Shown here one piece after another: positions 1 to 5,146 of a stretch of 5,146 bases of DNA (position 1 is its first letter; the number at the start of each line of letters is the position of its first letter). Below the pieces are notes generated by a model. That model was not told the origin of the DNA, ran no database searches, and was given only the letters and a program-made list of their open reading frames with translations. The position numbers and the translations under genes were made by a program. This DNA is from Thiodiazotropha sp037382205 (GTDB lineage: Bacteria; Pseudomonadota; Gammaproteobacteria; Chromatiales; Chromatiaceae). Location: the NCBI GenBank assembly GCA_037382205.1, contig JARRQD010000326.1:1-5146 (forward strand), in the 5' to 3' direction.

Positions 1-219
1 GAAGAGTCAGGATTGATACGACCGATCGGTGAATGGATTCTACGTCAGGCCTGTCAGCAGGCTGCCAAATGGCGTACAAAGGGTTTGAGCCCAGAGCGGA
101 TCTCAGTCAACTGCAATTTTACAGCGAGCCAATTGAACTGCGAACGCTTCATTGAAGGTTTTTTAAATTTCATCGATGTTTATGAGATAGTTGCTGATCT
201 CCTGGAGCTGGAGATTACA
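1..219 (+). repeat. Direct repeat, left copy (matches 954-1212)
   Basis: Bases 1-119 are identical to 954-1072. Bases 120-191 carry 12 substitutions relative to 1113-1184, and 192-219 are identical to 1185-1212. The right copy has a 40-bp unit that this copy lacks. The copies are in direct orientation, 993 bp apart at their right ends and 953 bp at their left ends. The left limit is unknown because the window begins inside the repeat. The layout fits a head-to-tail duplication of a segment running from the GGDEF linker to LELEIT, with the junction at 219/220. Confidence 0.9.
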
Positions 220-234
220 TTGTCGATCAACTGA
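1..234 (+). pseudogene. EAL domain fragment (partial copy of the downstream EAL domain), cut by the window start
   Basis: The frame is open from base 1 (EESGLIRPIGEW...) to a TGA at 232-234, so the 5' end lies outside the window. It encodes the middle of an EAL c-di-GMP phosphodiesterase domain: the stretch after the EAL motif, the Asn-containing VNCN segment and LELEIT. Bases 1-219 repeat 954-1212 of the next gene. After LELEIT the match stops at 219/220 and the frame runs into the linker sequence of the following GGDEF gene in the wrong frame, giving LSIN and stop. DDFGTGYSS, the catalytic Lys and the EGVE motif are therefore lost, and the fragment cannot be an active phosphodiesterase. Compared with the second copy it has nine amino acid changes clustered in its last third (for example L-to-F, S-to-C, T-to-Y, D-to-V). 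The ATG at 13 is simply an internal start in the open frame, not a likely gene start. It is best read as debris of a duplication, or as an assembly chimera. Confidence 0.8.
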
Positions 235-287
235 GGAAAAACCAGGATCGACTCGACCACATTGCCCATCACGACCCATTAACCGGA

Positions 288-1148
288 ATGCCCAATCGAC
301 TACTGTTTGTAGATCGACTACAACAAGCCATTTTCAAAGCCAAGCGTAATAATAGCATGTGCGCATTGCTGTTCATCGACCTGGATCGTTTCAAACAGAT
401 CAATGACAGCTTCGGCCATCCTACTGGTGATCTTATCTTGAAAGATACGGCTAAACGTCTCCACAGCATGATCCGGGAAGTGGATACCATCGCTCGAATT
501 GGTGGCGATGAATTCACAGTCATCCTCGATCAGATCGTTAAGACTCAGGACATTGTTAAGATTGCAGAGAAGCTGCTTGATAGCTTCTCACATGGCTTCA
601 TGATTCTGGACAAAGAACTGTTTCTTACCAGCAGTATCGGTATCAGCATCTTTCCCCAGGATGGCGACGACCCCAACATCTTGATACGCAATGCGGATTC
701 CGCAATGTACAAAGCCAAACAGATGGGGCGCAACGCCTACAGCTTCTACACAACTGAAATGACCGAACTGGCCATAGATAGGCTGATGATGGAGAACAGT
801 CTGCGTAAAGCCCTGGAGATGGATCAAATGGTTGTCCACTACCAGCCACAGGTGGATATTCGCAACGGCCGAATCATTGGTATTGAAGCGTTGATCCGTT
901 GGCAACACCCCGAACTGGGCCTGCTACCACCTGCCAGGTTCATTCCGCTTGCCGAAGAGTCAGGATTGATACGACCGATCGGTGAATGGATTCTACGTCA
1001 GGCCTGTCAGCAGGCTGCCAAATGGCGTACAAAGGGTTTGAGCCCAGAGCGGATCTCAGTCAACTGCAATTTAGGGTTTGAGCCCAGAGCGGATCTCAGT
1101 CAACTGCAATTTATCAGCGAGCCAATTGAACAGCGAACGCTTCATTGA
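288..1148 (+). CDS. Diguanylate cyclase (GGDEF) with truncated EAL domain; 5' portion of the broken gene
   Basis: The 286-residue frame encodes nearly all of a GGDEF domain, which makes c-di-GMP from two GTP in the cytoplasm. Visible motifs are FIDLDRFKQIND with the metal-binding Asp (residues 29-40), the RxxD product-inhibition site REVD at 63-66, and GGDEF at 72-76 (bases 501-515), five residues after RxxD as usual. SSIGISIFPQDG and ADSAMYKAKQMGRN close the domain near residue 150. The EAL domain starts near residue 165, with HYQPQVD and the signature E200-A201-L202 (bases 885-893). From about residue 262 the reading frame leaves the EAL sequence because of the 40-bp duplication, and it ends after a 25-residue out-of-frame tail at 1146-1148. 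The cyclase half could in principle be active if translated, but the ATG at 288 lies within the domain and removes its first strand region. EAL activity should be absent. No clear ribosome binding site precedes 288. Confidence 0.75.
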   Translation: MPNRLLFVDRLQQAIFKAKRNNSMCALLFIDLDRFKQINDSFGHPTGDLILKDTAKRLHSMIREVDTIARIGGDEFTVILDQIVKTQDIVKIAEKLLDSFSHGFMILDKELFLTSSIGISIFPQDGDDPNILIRNADSAMYKAKQMGRNAYSFYTTEMTELAIDRLMMENSLRKALEMDQMVVHYQPQVDIRNGRIIGIEALIRWQHPELGLLPPARFIPLAEESGLIRPIGEWILRQACQQAAKWRTKGLSPERISVNCNLGFEPRADLSQLQFISEPIEQRTLH

Positions 1149-1212
1149 AGGTATTTTAAATATCATCGAAGAGACTGAGATCGATGCTGATCTCCTGGAG
1201 CTGGAGATTACA
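954..1212 (+). repeat. Direct repeat, right copy (matches 1-219), containing the 40-bp tandem duplication
   Basis: This copy lies inside the EAL domain of the GGDEF-EAL gene and encodes residues that look canonical for the family (EETEIDADLLELEITET). It is therefore taken as the unmutated version. It differs from the left copy by one extra 40-bp unit and 12 bases, all located 3' of that unit. Confidence 0.9.
1033..1112 (+). repeat. Perfect 40-bp tandem duplication (1033-1072, 1073-1112)
   Basis: Both units start with agggtttgagcccag and end with caactgcaattt, with no mismatch and no spacer. Forty is not a multiple of three, so the duplication moves the EAL reading frame and yields the two overlapping ORFs ending at 1148 and 1608. 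The left EAL copy (80-119) has only one unit, which shows the ancestral state. Tandem duplications of this kind arise by replication slippage or template switching, but they can also be assembly errors at collapsed repeats. Confidence 0.93.
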
Positions 1213-1608
1213 GAGACCACCATCATGAACGATCCTGCACATATGTCAGAGATTCTAAATCGCCTGCGTGATATCGGCATCAAACTGGCAATCGATGACT
1301 TTGGCACCGGATATTCATCCCTCTCTTATTTGAAAACTCTACCAATCTCCAAACTCAAGATTGACCAATCATTTGTGCGGGATATTCCCAGCGATCCGGA
1401 TGACATGGCGATCACCCGGGCAGTCATCGCCCTGGGTGAGAGTCTGCAGATGCAGGTAATTGCCGAAGGGGTAGAGACGGAGGCTCAAGCTGACTTTCTG
1501 AAACAGGAAGGCTGCTTTCTGGCACAGGGGTTTCTCTATGCAAAACCGATGAATTCGAATGATCTTGATCACTATATGAGATCAGCTTTACACCCCCCTG
1601 ATCAGTAA
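1078..1608 (+). CDS. C-terminal part of the EAL phosphodiesterase domain; 3' portion of the broken gene
   Basis: The 176-codon frame starts at a TTG inside the second 40-bp repeat. Real EAL homology begins at once (SPERISVNCNLSASQL). It holds the rest of the catalytic set of EAL enzymes that hydrolyse c-di-GMP to pGpG: N11 of the NLS segment, E43 in LELEITE, D73-D74 in IDDFGTGYSSL, K94 in KLKID, and E130 and E133 in IAEGVETE. The typical ending FLAQGFLYAKPM follows. The EAL motif itself lies in the other frame, so this piece alone cannot be active. The TTG is a product of the duplication and has no properly spaced Shine-Dalgarno sequence, so independent translation is doubtful. Two extra residues (CN) seem to lie between VN and LSA compared with the usual VNLSA pattern; this is from memory of the family and not checked. 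The stop is TAA at 1606-1608, and a MITE-like element begins four bases later. Confidence 0.75.
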   Translation: MSPERISVNCNLSASQLNSERFIEGILNIIEETEIDADLLELEITETTIMNDPAHMSEILNRLRDIGIKLAIDDFGTGYSSLSYLKTLPISKLKIDQSFVRDIPSDPDDMAITRAVIALGESLQMQVIAEGVETEAQADFLKQEGCFLAQGFLYAKPMNSNDLDHYMRSALHPPDQ

Positions 1609-1625
1609 GACTCTAGTGTAGAGTC
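1609..1625 (+). other. Short perfect hairpin directly after the EAL stop codon
   Basis: gactcta and tagagtc form a 7-bp stem around a gtg loop, beginning on the base after the TAA. No run of T follows (ctatataaag), so it is not a typical intrinsic terminator. It overlaps the left terminal repeat of the MITE-like element, which probably accounts for most of its symmetry. Confidence 0.4.
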
Positions 1626-1827
1626 CTATATAAAGCGTGCATTTAGAAAGCCACTCAAGCCGCGAGTGCAAGGCGCAGCCCGCATGGAATGGCTGCTACC
1701 TTTCCAAGGACTGCAACGCCGCAATCGTGGTTTGAGTGGCTTGCCGCAGGGCGAGCCAAGGGATTTAAGCTCAATTTCATGATAGGCCGCGTCTAAATGT
1801 ACGATTTGTATAGGACACTACACTAGA
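1612..1827. mobile_element. MITE-like non-coding element with 36-bp terminal inverted repeats
   Basis: The left end (1612-1647, beginning tctagtgtag) and the right end (1792-1827, ending ctacactaga) are inverted repeats that match at 32 of 36 positions. Inside, 1648-1658 (aagccactcaa) pairs perfectly with 1732-1742. The pairing continues imperfectly to a tip at 1686-1692 / 1699-1705, so one strand can fold into a long hairpin with a one-sided bulge at about 1743-1791. No protein-coding frame is evident. Size, strong terminal repeats and lack of coding fit a miniature inverted-repeat transposable element. The dinucleotide TA at 1614-1615 and 1824-1825 flanks the inner GTGTAG...CTACAC ends, which would suit an IS630/Tc1-type mover; a 2-bp ac duplication just outside is another reading. 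The mobilising transposase is not in the window. A structured RNA is the alternative. Confidence 0.7.
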
Positions 1828-1880
1828 ACGCTCTAACCAAGCGAACCCTCACTATCCAATCCTCCATCAGTCGATCCAAG

Positions 1881-1894
1881 TGAATTCGAATTCA
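1881..1894. promoter_or_regulatory. 14-bp perfect palindrome, possible operator
   Basis: tgaattcgaattca equals its own reverse complement. It lies seven bases upstream of a TTGACA hexamer (1901-1906), a position where a dimeric regulator could bind. No known regulator consensus is recognised, and AT-rich palindromes of this length can arise by chance. Confidence 0.25.
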
Positions 1895-1900
1895 TTCTGA

Positions 1901-1928
1901 TTGACAAAACCATTGCGGGTTGACTAAT
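1901..1928 (+). promoter_or_regulatory. Weak sigma70-type promoter candidate
   Basis: A perfect -35 hexamer TTGACA (1901-1906) is followed after 16 bases by actaat (1923-1928), which matches TATAAT at four of six positions. It would transcribe toward the small ORF and the HD-GYP gene, leaving a long leader that includes the inverted repeat at 1943-2073. A second TTGACT lies at 1920-1925 without a good -10. A TACAAT hexamer at 2102-2107 lacks a -35 partner. Confidence 0.25.
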
Positions 1929-1942
1929 TTATGATGTAGTCA

Positions 1943-2073
1943 GTTTAACCTAAAAAGATCAGTTGGACAGTGTCATTCACCCAGTAGATAACCATAACTA
2001 TCGAAGCTCTTTTCATCATAATCGAACACCTACTATTAGAATGGTGCGGTCAACTGATTTTTTTAGGTTTAAC
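1943..2073. repeat. Imperfect long inverted repeat, possible degenerate MITE or leader structure
   Basis: The left arm 1943-1965 (gtttaacctaaaaagatc...) and right arm 2051-2073 (...tttttaggtttaac) are inverted repeats that match at 21 of 23 positions. Weaker similarity extends inward (cattc and agtag on the left, with complements on the right), up to about 1990 and 2026. The arms differ completely from those of the 1612-1827 element, so it is a different family. It could be a small decayed mobile element or a long stem in the mRNA leader of the next gene. The right arm holds a run of seven T, but the stem is AT-rich with a loop of about 85 bases, which is poor for an intrinsic terminator. Confidence 0.6.
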
Positions 2074-2189
2074 GCATAAGTAGTGATGGTGCGCCTTAAC
2101 ATACAATGCACACGGTAATCGTATCTATGTCAGGGCTATTCAGCACACACCTCTACTCAGCTCTAACTAAACAGCAACAGGCAACATAA

Positions 2190-2309
2190 ATGCAAGACAT
2201 GGAGCACGTCTTGAACATCGATGAAGCACTGACCATTCCCTCACTCAAGAGCAATCACAAAATAGCGCTCTACCGCTCTGCGCTCAATAGAATTTCAATG
2301 ATCAATTAA
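2190..2309 (+). CDS. Hypothetical 39-residue small ORF upstream of the HD-GYP gene
   Basis: ATG at 2190 opens a frame of 39 codons (MQDMEHVLNIDEALTIPSLK...) ending in TAA at 2307-2309, ten bases before the HD-GYP start. I recognise no domain. The region upstream (cagcaacaggcaacataa) has only a weak purine-rich match to a Shine-Dalgarno sequence. The TAA overlaps an ATG at 2309-2311 that opens a four-codon frame (MSSK), whose TGA overlaps the ATG of the HD-GYP gene. Such overlaps allow terminating ribosomes to restart, which would help the next gene, since that gene lacks its own Shine-Dalgarno. It may be a leader peptide, a remnant of a lost gene, or chance; ORFs of this length are common by chance. 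Confidence 0.25.
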   Translation: MQDMEHVLNIDEALTIPSLKSNHKIALYRSALNRISMIN

Positions 2310-2319
2310 TGTCGTCAAA

Positions 2320-4683
2320 ATGACAAAACGACCACATAAGAAATTTCAATTTATTACACTGATTCGCTTCTGGGGAATGGTATTTCTGGCTTCTCTCGCA
2401 GCTGTCATCGTTGGCATTGATCTTACCATCAGCCATCATGACCTTAATATCCATATCGACAAAATGCGTGCCAGTTATATTGAACAGCAAAAGCAGGCAA
2501 GTAAGCGTGAAGTAGAAAGAATAGTTAATCTCATCAACCAAGAGAGAAGACAAAGTGAGATCTTAACAAGGAACAAACTCAAAACGAGGGTTGATGAGGC
2601 GTTCGCCATTCTGGATCATGTTTATCAGAAAAACAAAACCATTAAAAGCGATAGTGAGATTCAGCAAATAGTCGTAGATGCCTTAAGCCCGATTCGATTT
2701 GATCATGGCAACGGAGCCTACTTTATCAATCGCATGGATGGTGCAGTCATACTCTCTGCCGCCAAACCGAAAACAGATGCATCTAACATCTCCGAAGGGC
2801 AGCAGATACAGAGAAAAACTCAGATTAGAAATTCAATCAATATTGCTAAAAAATCCAATCAGGGATTTTATGAATACTACTTGAGCAAGCCGCACTCAGC
2901 AGGACGCAAGTATAAAATACTCTCATTTTTCAAACGATTTGAACCATACGACTGGTTGATCGGAACCGACTTGTATGTTGACGATATTGAAGCGCAGGTA
3001 AAAGCAAGATGGATGCATCACATTAACAACATACGCTATGGACAAAACCAGGTTGGCTACCTTTTTGCCGGGGACTGGCAAGGAATATCACTTGCACATG
3101 GAGCACAGCCTGACCTGATCGGTCAAAATGGATGGGAGTGGGAAGATAGCCGTGGCAACAAAACATCACAAATGCTCATTGCCGCTTCTAAAAAGAGAAA
3201 TGGAGACTTTACCACCTTTTGGTGGCGAAAACCTGACACAGGAAAAGAGAGCGCTAAAATCGCCTACGCAAAAGCCATACCTGAATGGCAGCTATTCATT
3301 GCCACAGGTGCCTATATTGAAGATATTGAACGTGACATATTATATCTACAGAAAGGATTGAACGCGCAAACAAAAACCAAGATCACCATCACTGCCATCG
3401 TTGTCGCCATAGCTTTTATTCTGTTTTCAGTATTGTTTCACTTCTTGAGTAATCGCTTAAGAGAAGATCTTACGCTTTTTGGCTCATTCATTAATCAAAT
3501 GGCTTTCTCAGATAAAAAGATTGACCGGGAAGCTATGCAATTTGCTGAGCTTGATCGAATGGCAGAATCTGCCAACAAGATGATTACTGATCGTAAAAAA
3601 GCTGAACAAGAGATACATTCTGCCGAGCTGTTTATCGACAGAGTTGTTGAGATGAGCCCATACGCCATGTGGATTTCAGATAACAAAGGAGTGGTGATAA
3701 GAACAAACAATTCACTTCGCAAGATTTTAAACACGAGTAACGAGCAGATCATTGGCCAGTACAATATCCTCTACGACAAAAATATTGAGGATCACGGTGT
3801 TTTACCGAAGGTTGCCAATGTTTTTGAGAAGCACCAACCTGCAAACTTCACGATTCCTTGGAAAGCAACTAAGGGCGGCACTGCTCAATTCGAAAACGCG
3901 CCAGATTTATATATGGATGTTTCGATTTTTCCGATAGTAAACCCTGATGGAGAGCTAACCCATGCCGTATGTCAGTGGGTTGACATAACACAACACAAAA
4001 ACAACGAAGAATCACTCCGCCAGCGTACCCAAGAGCTGAATACTTCCCGCGATGAGGCGATCCATCTCCTTGCCAGAGCGGCTGAGTATCGAGATAACGA
4101 AACCGCTGAACACAACCAGCGAATGAGCCACTATTGCAAGCTACTTGCGGAACGCTATGGTATGGACGCTGAACGATGTGAAAAGATCCGCCTGGCAAGC
4201 GTAATGCACGATGTTGGCAAGATTGGTATCTCCGATTTGGTTCTGCTTAAGCCAGGGAAACTCACAGACGAGGAGTTCACTTTAATCAAGACGCACACCG
4301 AGATAGGCTATCGCATTCTCTGCGGATCCAGATCACCACTACTCGAAATCGCAGCAGTCATCGCGCTCACTCACCATGAGAAGTATGATGGCAGCGGATA
4401 TCCTCGCCAACTGGCTGGTGAAGAGATTCCCATTGAGGGCCGAATCGCTGCAGTGGCGGACGTGTTTGATGCACTTACCTCAAATAGAGTCTATCGAAAA
4501 TCGTGGTCTGTCGATCAAACCCTGGCGCTTATCGTCCGGGAAAAAGGTAGCCATTTTGATCCACTCTGCGTAGAGCTTTTTCTCAACTCCATGGATGATG
4601 TGCTTGAGATCAAAAGACGCCATGCGGACAACACAGCGACGGCAGCCAGTGGTGATTGGTGGCTTGAACGACACAATTCGTGA
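2320..4683 (+). CDS. Membrane dCache-HAMP-like-PAS-HD-GYP protein, probable c-di-GMP phosphodiesterase
   Basis: A complete 787-residue receptor predicted to sense an extracytoplasmic ligand and hydrolyse c-di-GMP in the cytoplasm. A basic N-terminus (KRPHKK) precedes membrane segment 1 (about residues 11-33). Two Cache-type modules of the dCache_2 style follow: residues 90-225 (GNGAYFINRMDGAVILSA, RFEPYDWLIGTDLYVDDIE) and 235-340 (a second Cache copy ending PEWQLFIATGAYIEDIE). Membrane segment 2 is at 353-376, then a HAMP-like linker with AESANKM, and a PAS domain at about 435-556 ending VDITQHK. A short coiled coil leads to the HD-GYP domain (about 575-765). The metal ligands expected for the family are present: E594, H630-D631, H659, H685-H686 and D714, with HHEKYDGSGYP at 685-695. 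The ATG at 2320 is the first start after an in-frame stop at 2299-2301 and gives the expected basic N-terminus. No Shine-Dalgarno is visible, so coupling to the small ORF is possible. The ligand cannot be told from the sequence. Confidence 0.93.
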   Translation: MTKRPHKKFQFITLIRFWGMVFLASLAAVIVGIDLTISHHDLNIHIDKMRASYIEQQKQASKREVERIVNLINQERRQSEILTRNKLKTRVDEAFAILDHVYQKNKTIKSDSEIQQIVVDALSPIRFDHGNGAYFINRMDGAVILSAAKPKTDASNISEGQQIQRKTQIRNSINIAKKSNQGFYEYYLSKPHSAGRKYKILSFFKRFEPYDWLIGTDLYVDDIEAQVKARWMHHINNIRYGQNQVGYLFAGDWQGISLAHGAQPDLIGQNGWEWEDSRGNKTSQMLIAASKKRNGDFTTFWWRKPDTGKESAKIAYAKAIPEWQLFIATGAYIEDIERDILYLQKGLNAQTKTKITITAIVVAIAFILFSVLFHFLSNRLREDLTLFGSFINQMAFSDKKIDREAMQFAELDRMAESANKMITDRKKAEQEIHSAELFIDRVVEMSPYAMWISDNKGVVIRTNNSLRKILNTSNEQIIGQYNILYDKNIEDHGVLPKVANVFEKHQPANFTIPWKATKGGTAQFENAPDLYMDVSIFPIVNPDGELTHAVCQWVDITQHKNNEESLRQRTQELNTSRDEAIHLLARAAEYRDNETAEHNQRMSHYCKLLAERYGMDAERCEKIRLASVMHDVGKIGISDLVLLKPGKLTDEEFTLIKTHTEIGYRILCGSRSPLLEIAAVIALTHHEKYDGSGYPRQLAGEEIPIEGRIAAVADVFDALTSNRVYRKSWSVDQTLALIVREKGSHFDPLCVELFLNSMDDVLEIKRRHADNTATAASGDWWLERHNS

Positions 4684-4982
4684 CAGCCAGCAGCATTGAT
4701 CGTTGATTCTTGCCGAATTCTGTCCGTCGGTATATGAACGATAGGGCATTTGCCTTAAATTCCAATACAACAAACAAGGACCTGTACAAAGATATCCCAA
4801 TATGTGTTTAAGGTCTTTACCTACGACCCAACCTTAGTCTCTCCTATTAGTAGCATAATCTTTTAGGTTACCTGATTCCTGCTGGCTCGGGGCTTTGGTA
4901 CGATGAAATCGGCTTTTGCACCAAGACGTGCTGATGTAAACGCCGTCAAGAAACAGCATGTGGAAATGTACGTTCAAATTGA
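4684..4982. other. Intergenic region without a recognised gene or clear terminator
   Basis: I see no conserved coding frame and no GC-rich hairpin followed by a T run after the HD-GYP stop. The only symmetry noticed is a loose 6-bp pair (atcgtt near 4697 and aacgat near 4737). The left edge of the transposase remnant or of its parent insertion element must lie somewhere in or before the last part of this stretch, but I find no defined terminal sequence. Confidence 0.5.
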
Positions 4983-5146
4983 GTGCACTACCGAATCGCC
5001 GAACAGCGGCACCAGGCCCTTACTCCGGATCAATTCCGGGGCAGGCTATGGGCGCAGCGCCTGAAGCGGGTATTCAATATAGATGTATCGATTTGTCCAC
5101 AGTGCGGAGGCGAAGTCAAAGTGATAGCCAGCATCGAGGATCAGGC
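4983..5146 (+). pseudogene. C-terminal fragment of an IS91-type transposase, running off the window
   Basis: From a TGA at 4980-4982 the frame is open to the window end. It reads VHYRIAEQRHQALTPDQFRG, then RLWAQRLKRVFNIDVSICPQ and CGGEVKVIASIEDQ. The WAQRLKRVFNID...C-x-x-C-GG...VIASIED pattern is, from memory, the C-terminal tail typical of IS91/ISCR-like (Y2, rolling-circle) transposases, with a CxxC half of a zinc-binding site. The upstream part, including the catalytic tyrosines, is not found in any frame before 4980, so the gene is 5'-truncated and the element is probably dead. The remaining 3' end lies outside the window. The family assignment is less certain than the transposase call. 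Confidence 0.65.

Larger units (their letters stand above)
220..1608 (+). pseudogene. GGDEF-EAL c-di-GMP enzyme gene, 5'-truncated and frameshifted by a 40-bp tandem duplication
   Basis: This is the composite locus behind the next two entries. In frame with 288, sequence recognisable as a native linker into GGDEF (IVDQLRKNQDRLDHIAHHDPLTG) begins right after the junction at 219/220. No conventional start codon lies between the junction and the ATG at 288, and that ATG falls inside the GGDEF domain, where family members have TGLPNR. The original N-terminus, often a sensory domain such as PAS in this family, is thus missing. At 1033-1112 a perfect 40-bp repeat shifts the frame. With one unit removed, 288-1608 is 1281 bases or 427 codons, a continuous GGDEF-EAL protein. 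The coding remains otherwise look intact and conserved, so the damage is recent or artefactual. Confidence 0.8.
1828..2189. other. Intergenic region without a recognised gene
   Basis: Neither strand shows a coding frame with family resemblance across these bases. The content I can support is a 14-bp palindrome (1881-1894), a weak promoter candidate (1901-1928), a large inverted repeat (1943-2073), and the untranslated approach to the small ORF at 2190. I see no c-di-GMP riboswitch of the GEMM type by eye. Confidence 0.6.

Noticed and set aside
269..908. Minus-strand ORFs across the GGDEF region (269-523, 545-733, 588-908, 643-849)
   Set aside because: They lie antisense to clearly conserved GGDEF coding sequence and have no recognisable motif, so they are shadows.
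1033..1112. CRISPR-like array
   Set aside because: There are only two units, directly adjacent without spacers and inside coding sequence, so this is a tandem duplication.
1..1212. A diversity-generating retroelement with template and variable repeats in the two EAL copies
   Set aside because: No reverse transcriptase or accessory gene is visible, EAL is not a typical variable protein, one G and two C sites also changed, and most adenines in the patch are unchanged. It is kept only as an observation on the substitution pattern.
1071..1572. Minus-strand ORFs opposite the EAL domain (1071-1307 and 1369-1572)
   Set aside because: They are antisense to the conserved EAL frame and show no domain of their own.
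1609..1625. Intrinsic terminator after the EAL gene
   Set aside because: The stem is perfect but short and not GC-rich, and no T run follows. Its symmetry is part of the end of the MITE-like element.
2302..2553. Minus-strand ORF of 83 codons over the start of the HD-GYP gene
   Set aside because: It overlaps the N-terminal membrane segment coding of an intact receptor and has no family resemblance.
4480..4800. Minus-strand ORF of 106 codons over the end of the HD-GYP gene
   Set aside because: Most of it is antisense to the conserved HD-GYP C-terminus, and the remainder shows no motif.
4903..5064. Small plus-strand ORF of 53 codons near the right end
   Set aside because: It overlaps the transposase tail in another frame and has no recognisable protein features. 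The transposase-like frame with its CxxC block is much better supported.

Overview
The window reads as chromosomal DNA of a gammaproteobacterium-like Gram-negative bacterium. Its two real gene loci are cyclic-di-GMP signalling genes of proteobacterial type (GGDEF-EAL, and a membrane dCache-PAS-HD-GYP protein). The spacers hold MITE-like inverted repeats, and a transposase remnant of the IS91 type sits at the right edge. The taxon is an inference from protein style only; no rRNA or other marker is present.

Left region (1-1608): a rearranged GGDEF-EAL locus. A partial EAL fragment (1-219) is joined out of frame, at 219/220, to the linker and GGDEF domain of a second copy. The second copy carries a full GGDEF motif with an intact RxxD inhibitory site, then an EAL domain broken by a 40-bp perfect tandem duplication (1033-1072 / 1073-1112). 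Removing one repeat unit restores one continuous reading frame of 426 codons from 288 to 1608, with all EAL signature residues. The fragment 1-219 matches 954-1212 perfectly over its first 119 bases. It then carries 12 substitutions in 72 bases, all transversions, and is perfect again to the junction. The substitutions begin at exactly the base where the 40-bp duplication breaks.

Middle region (1609-2319): no conserved gene. It holds a 216-bp MITE-like element with 36-bp terminal inverted repeats directly after the EAL stop codon, a 14-bp perfect palindrome, a second inverted-repeat structure of about 131 bp, and a 39-codon small ORF. That ORF ends 10 bases before the next gene and may couple translation to it.

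Right region (2320-5146): an intact 787-residue membrane receptor with two Cache-like modules outside the cell, a second membrane segment, a HAMP-like linker, a PAS domain and a C-terminal HD-GYP phosphodiesterase with its expected metal ligands. About 300 bases without a recognisable gene follow, then the C-terminal part of a transposase that runs off the window.

Taken together: one broken enzyme pair (c-di-GMP synthesis plus EAL hydrolysis) beside one intact sensor that degrades c-di-GMP, in a region marked by repeat insertion and local duplication. I see no convincing new multi-gene system. The oddest signal is the all-transversion patch and coincident duplication breakpoint in the EAL repeats, which may be biological or an assembly or read artefact.
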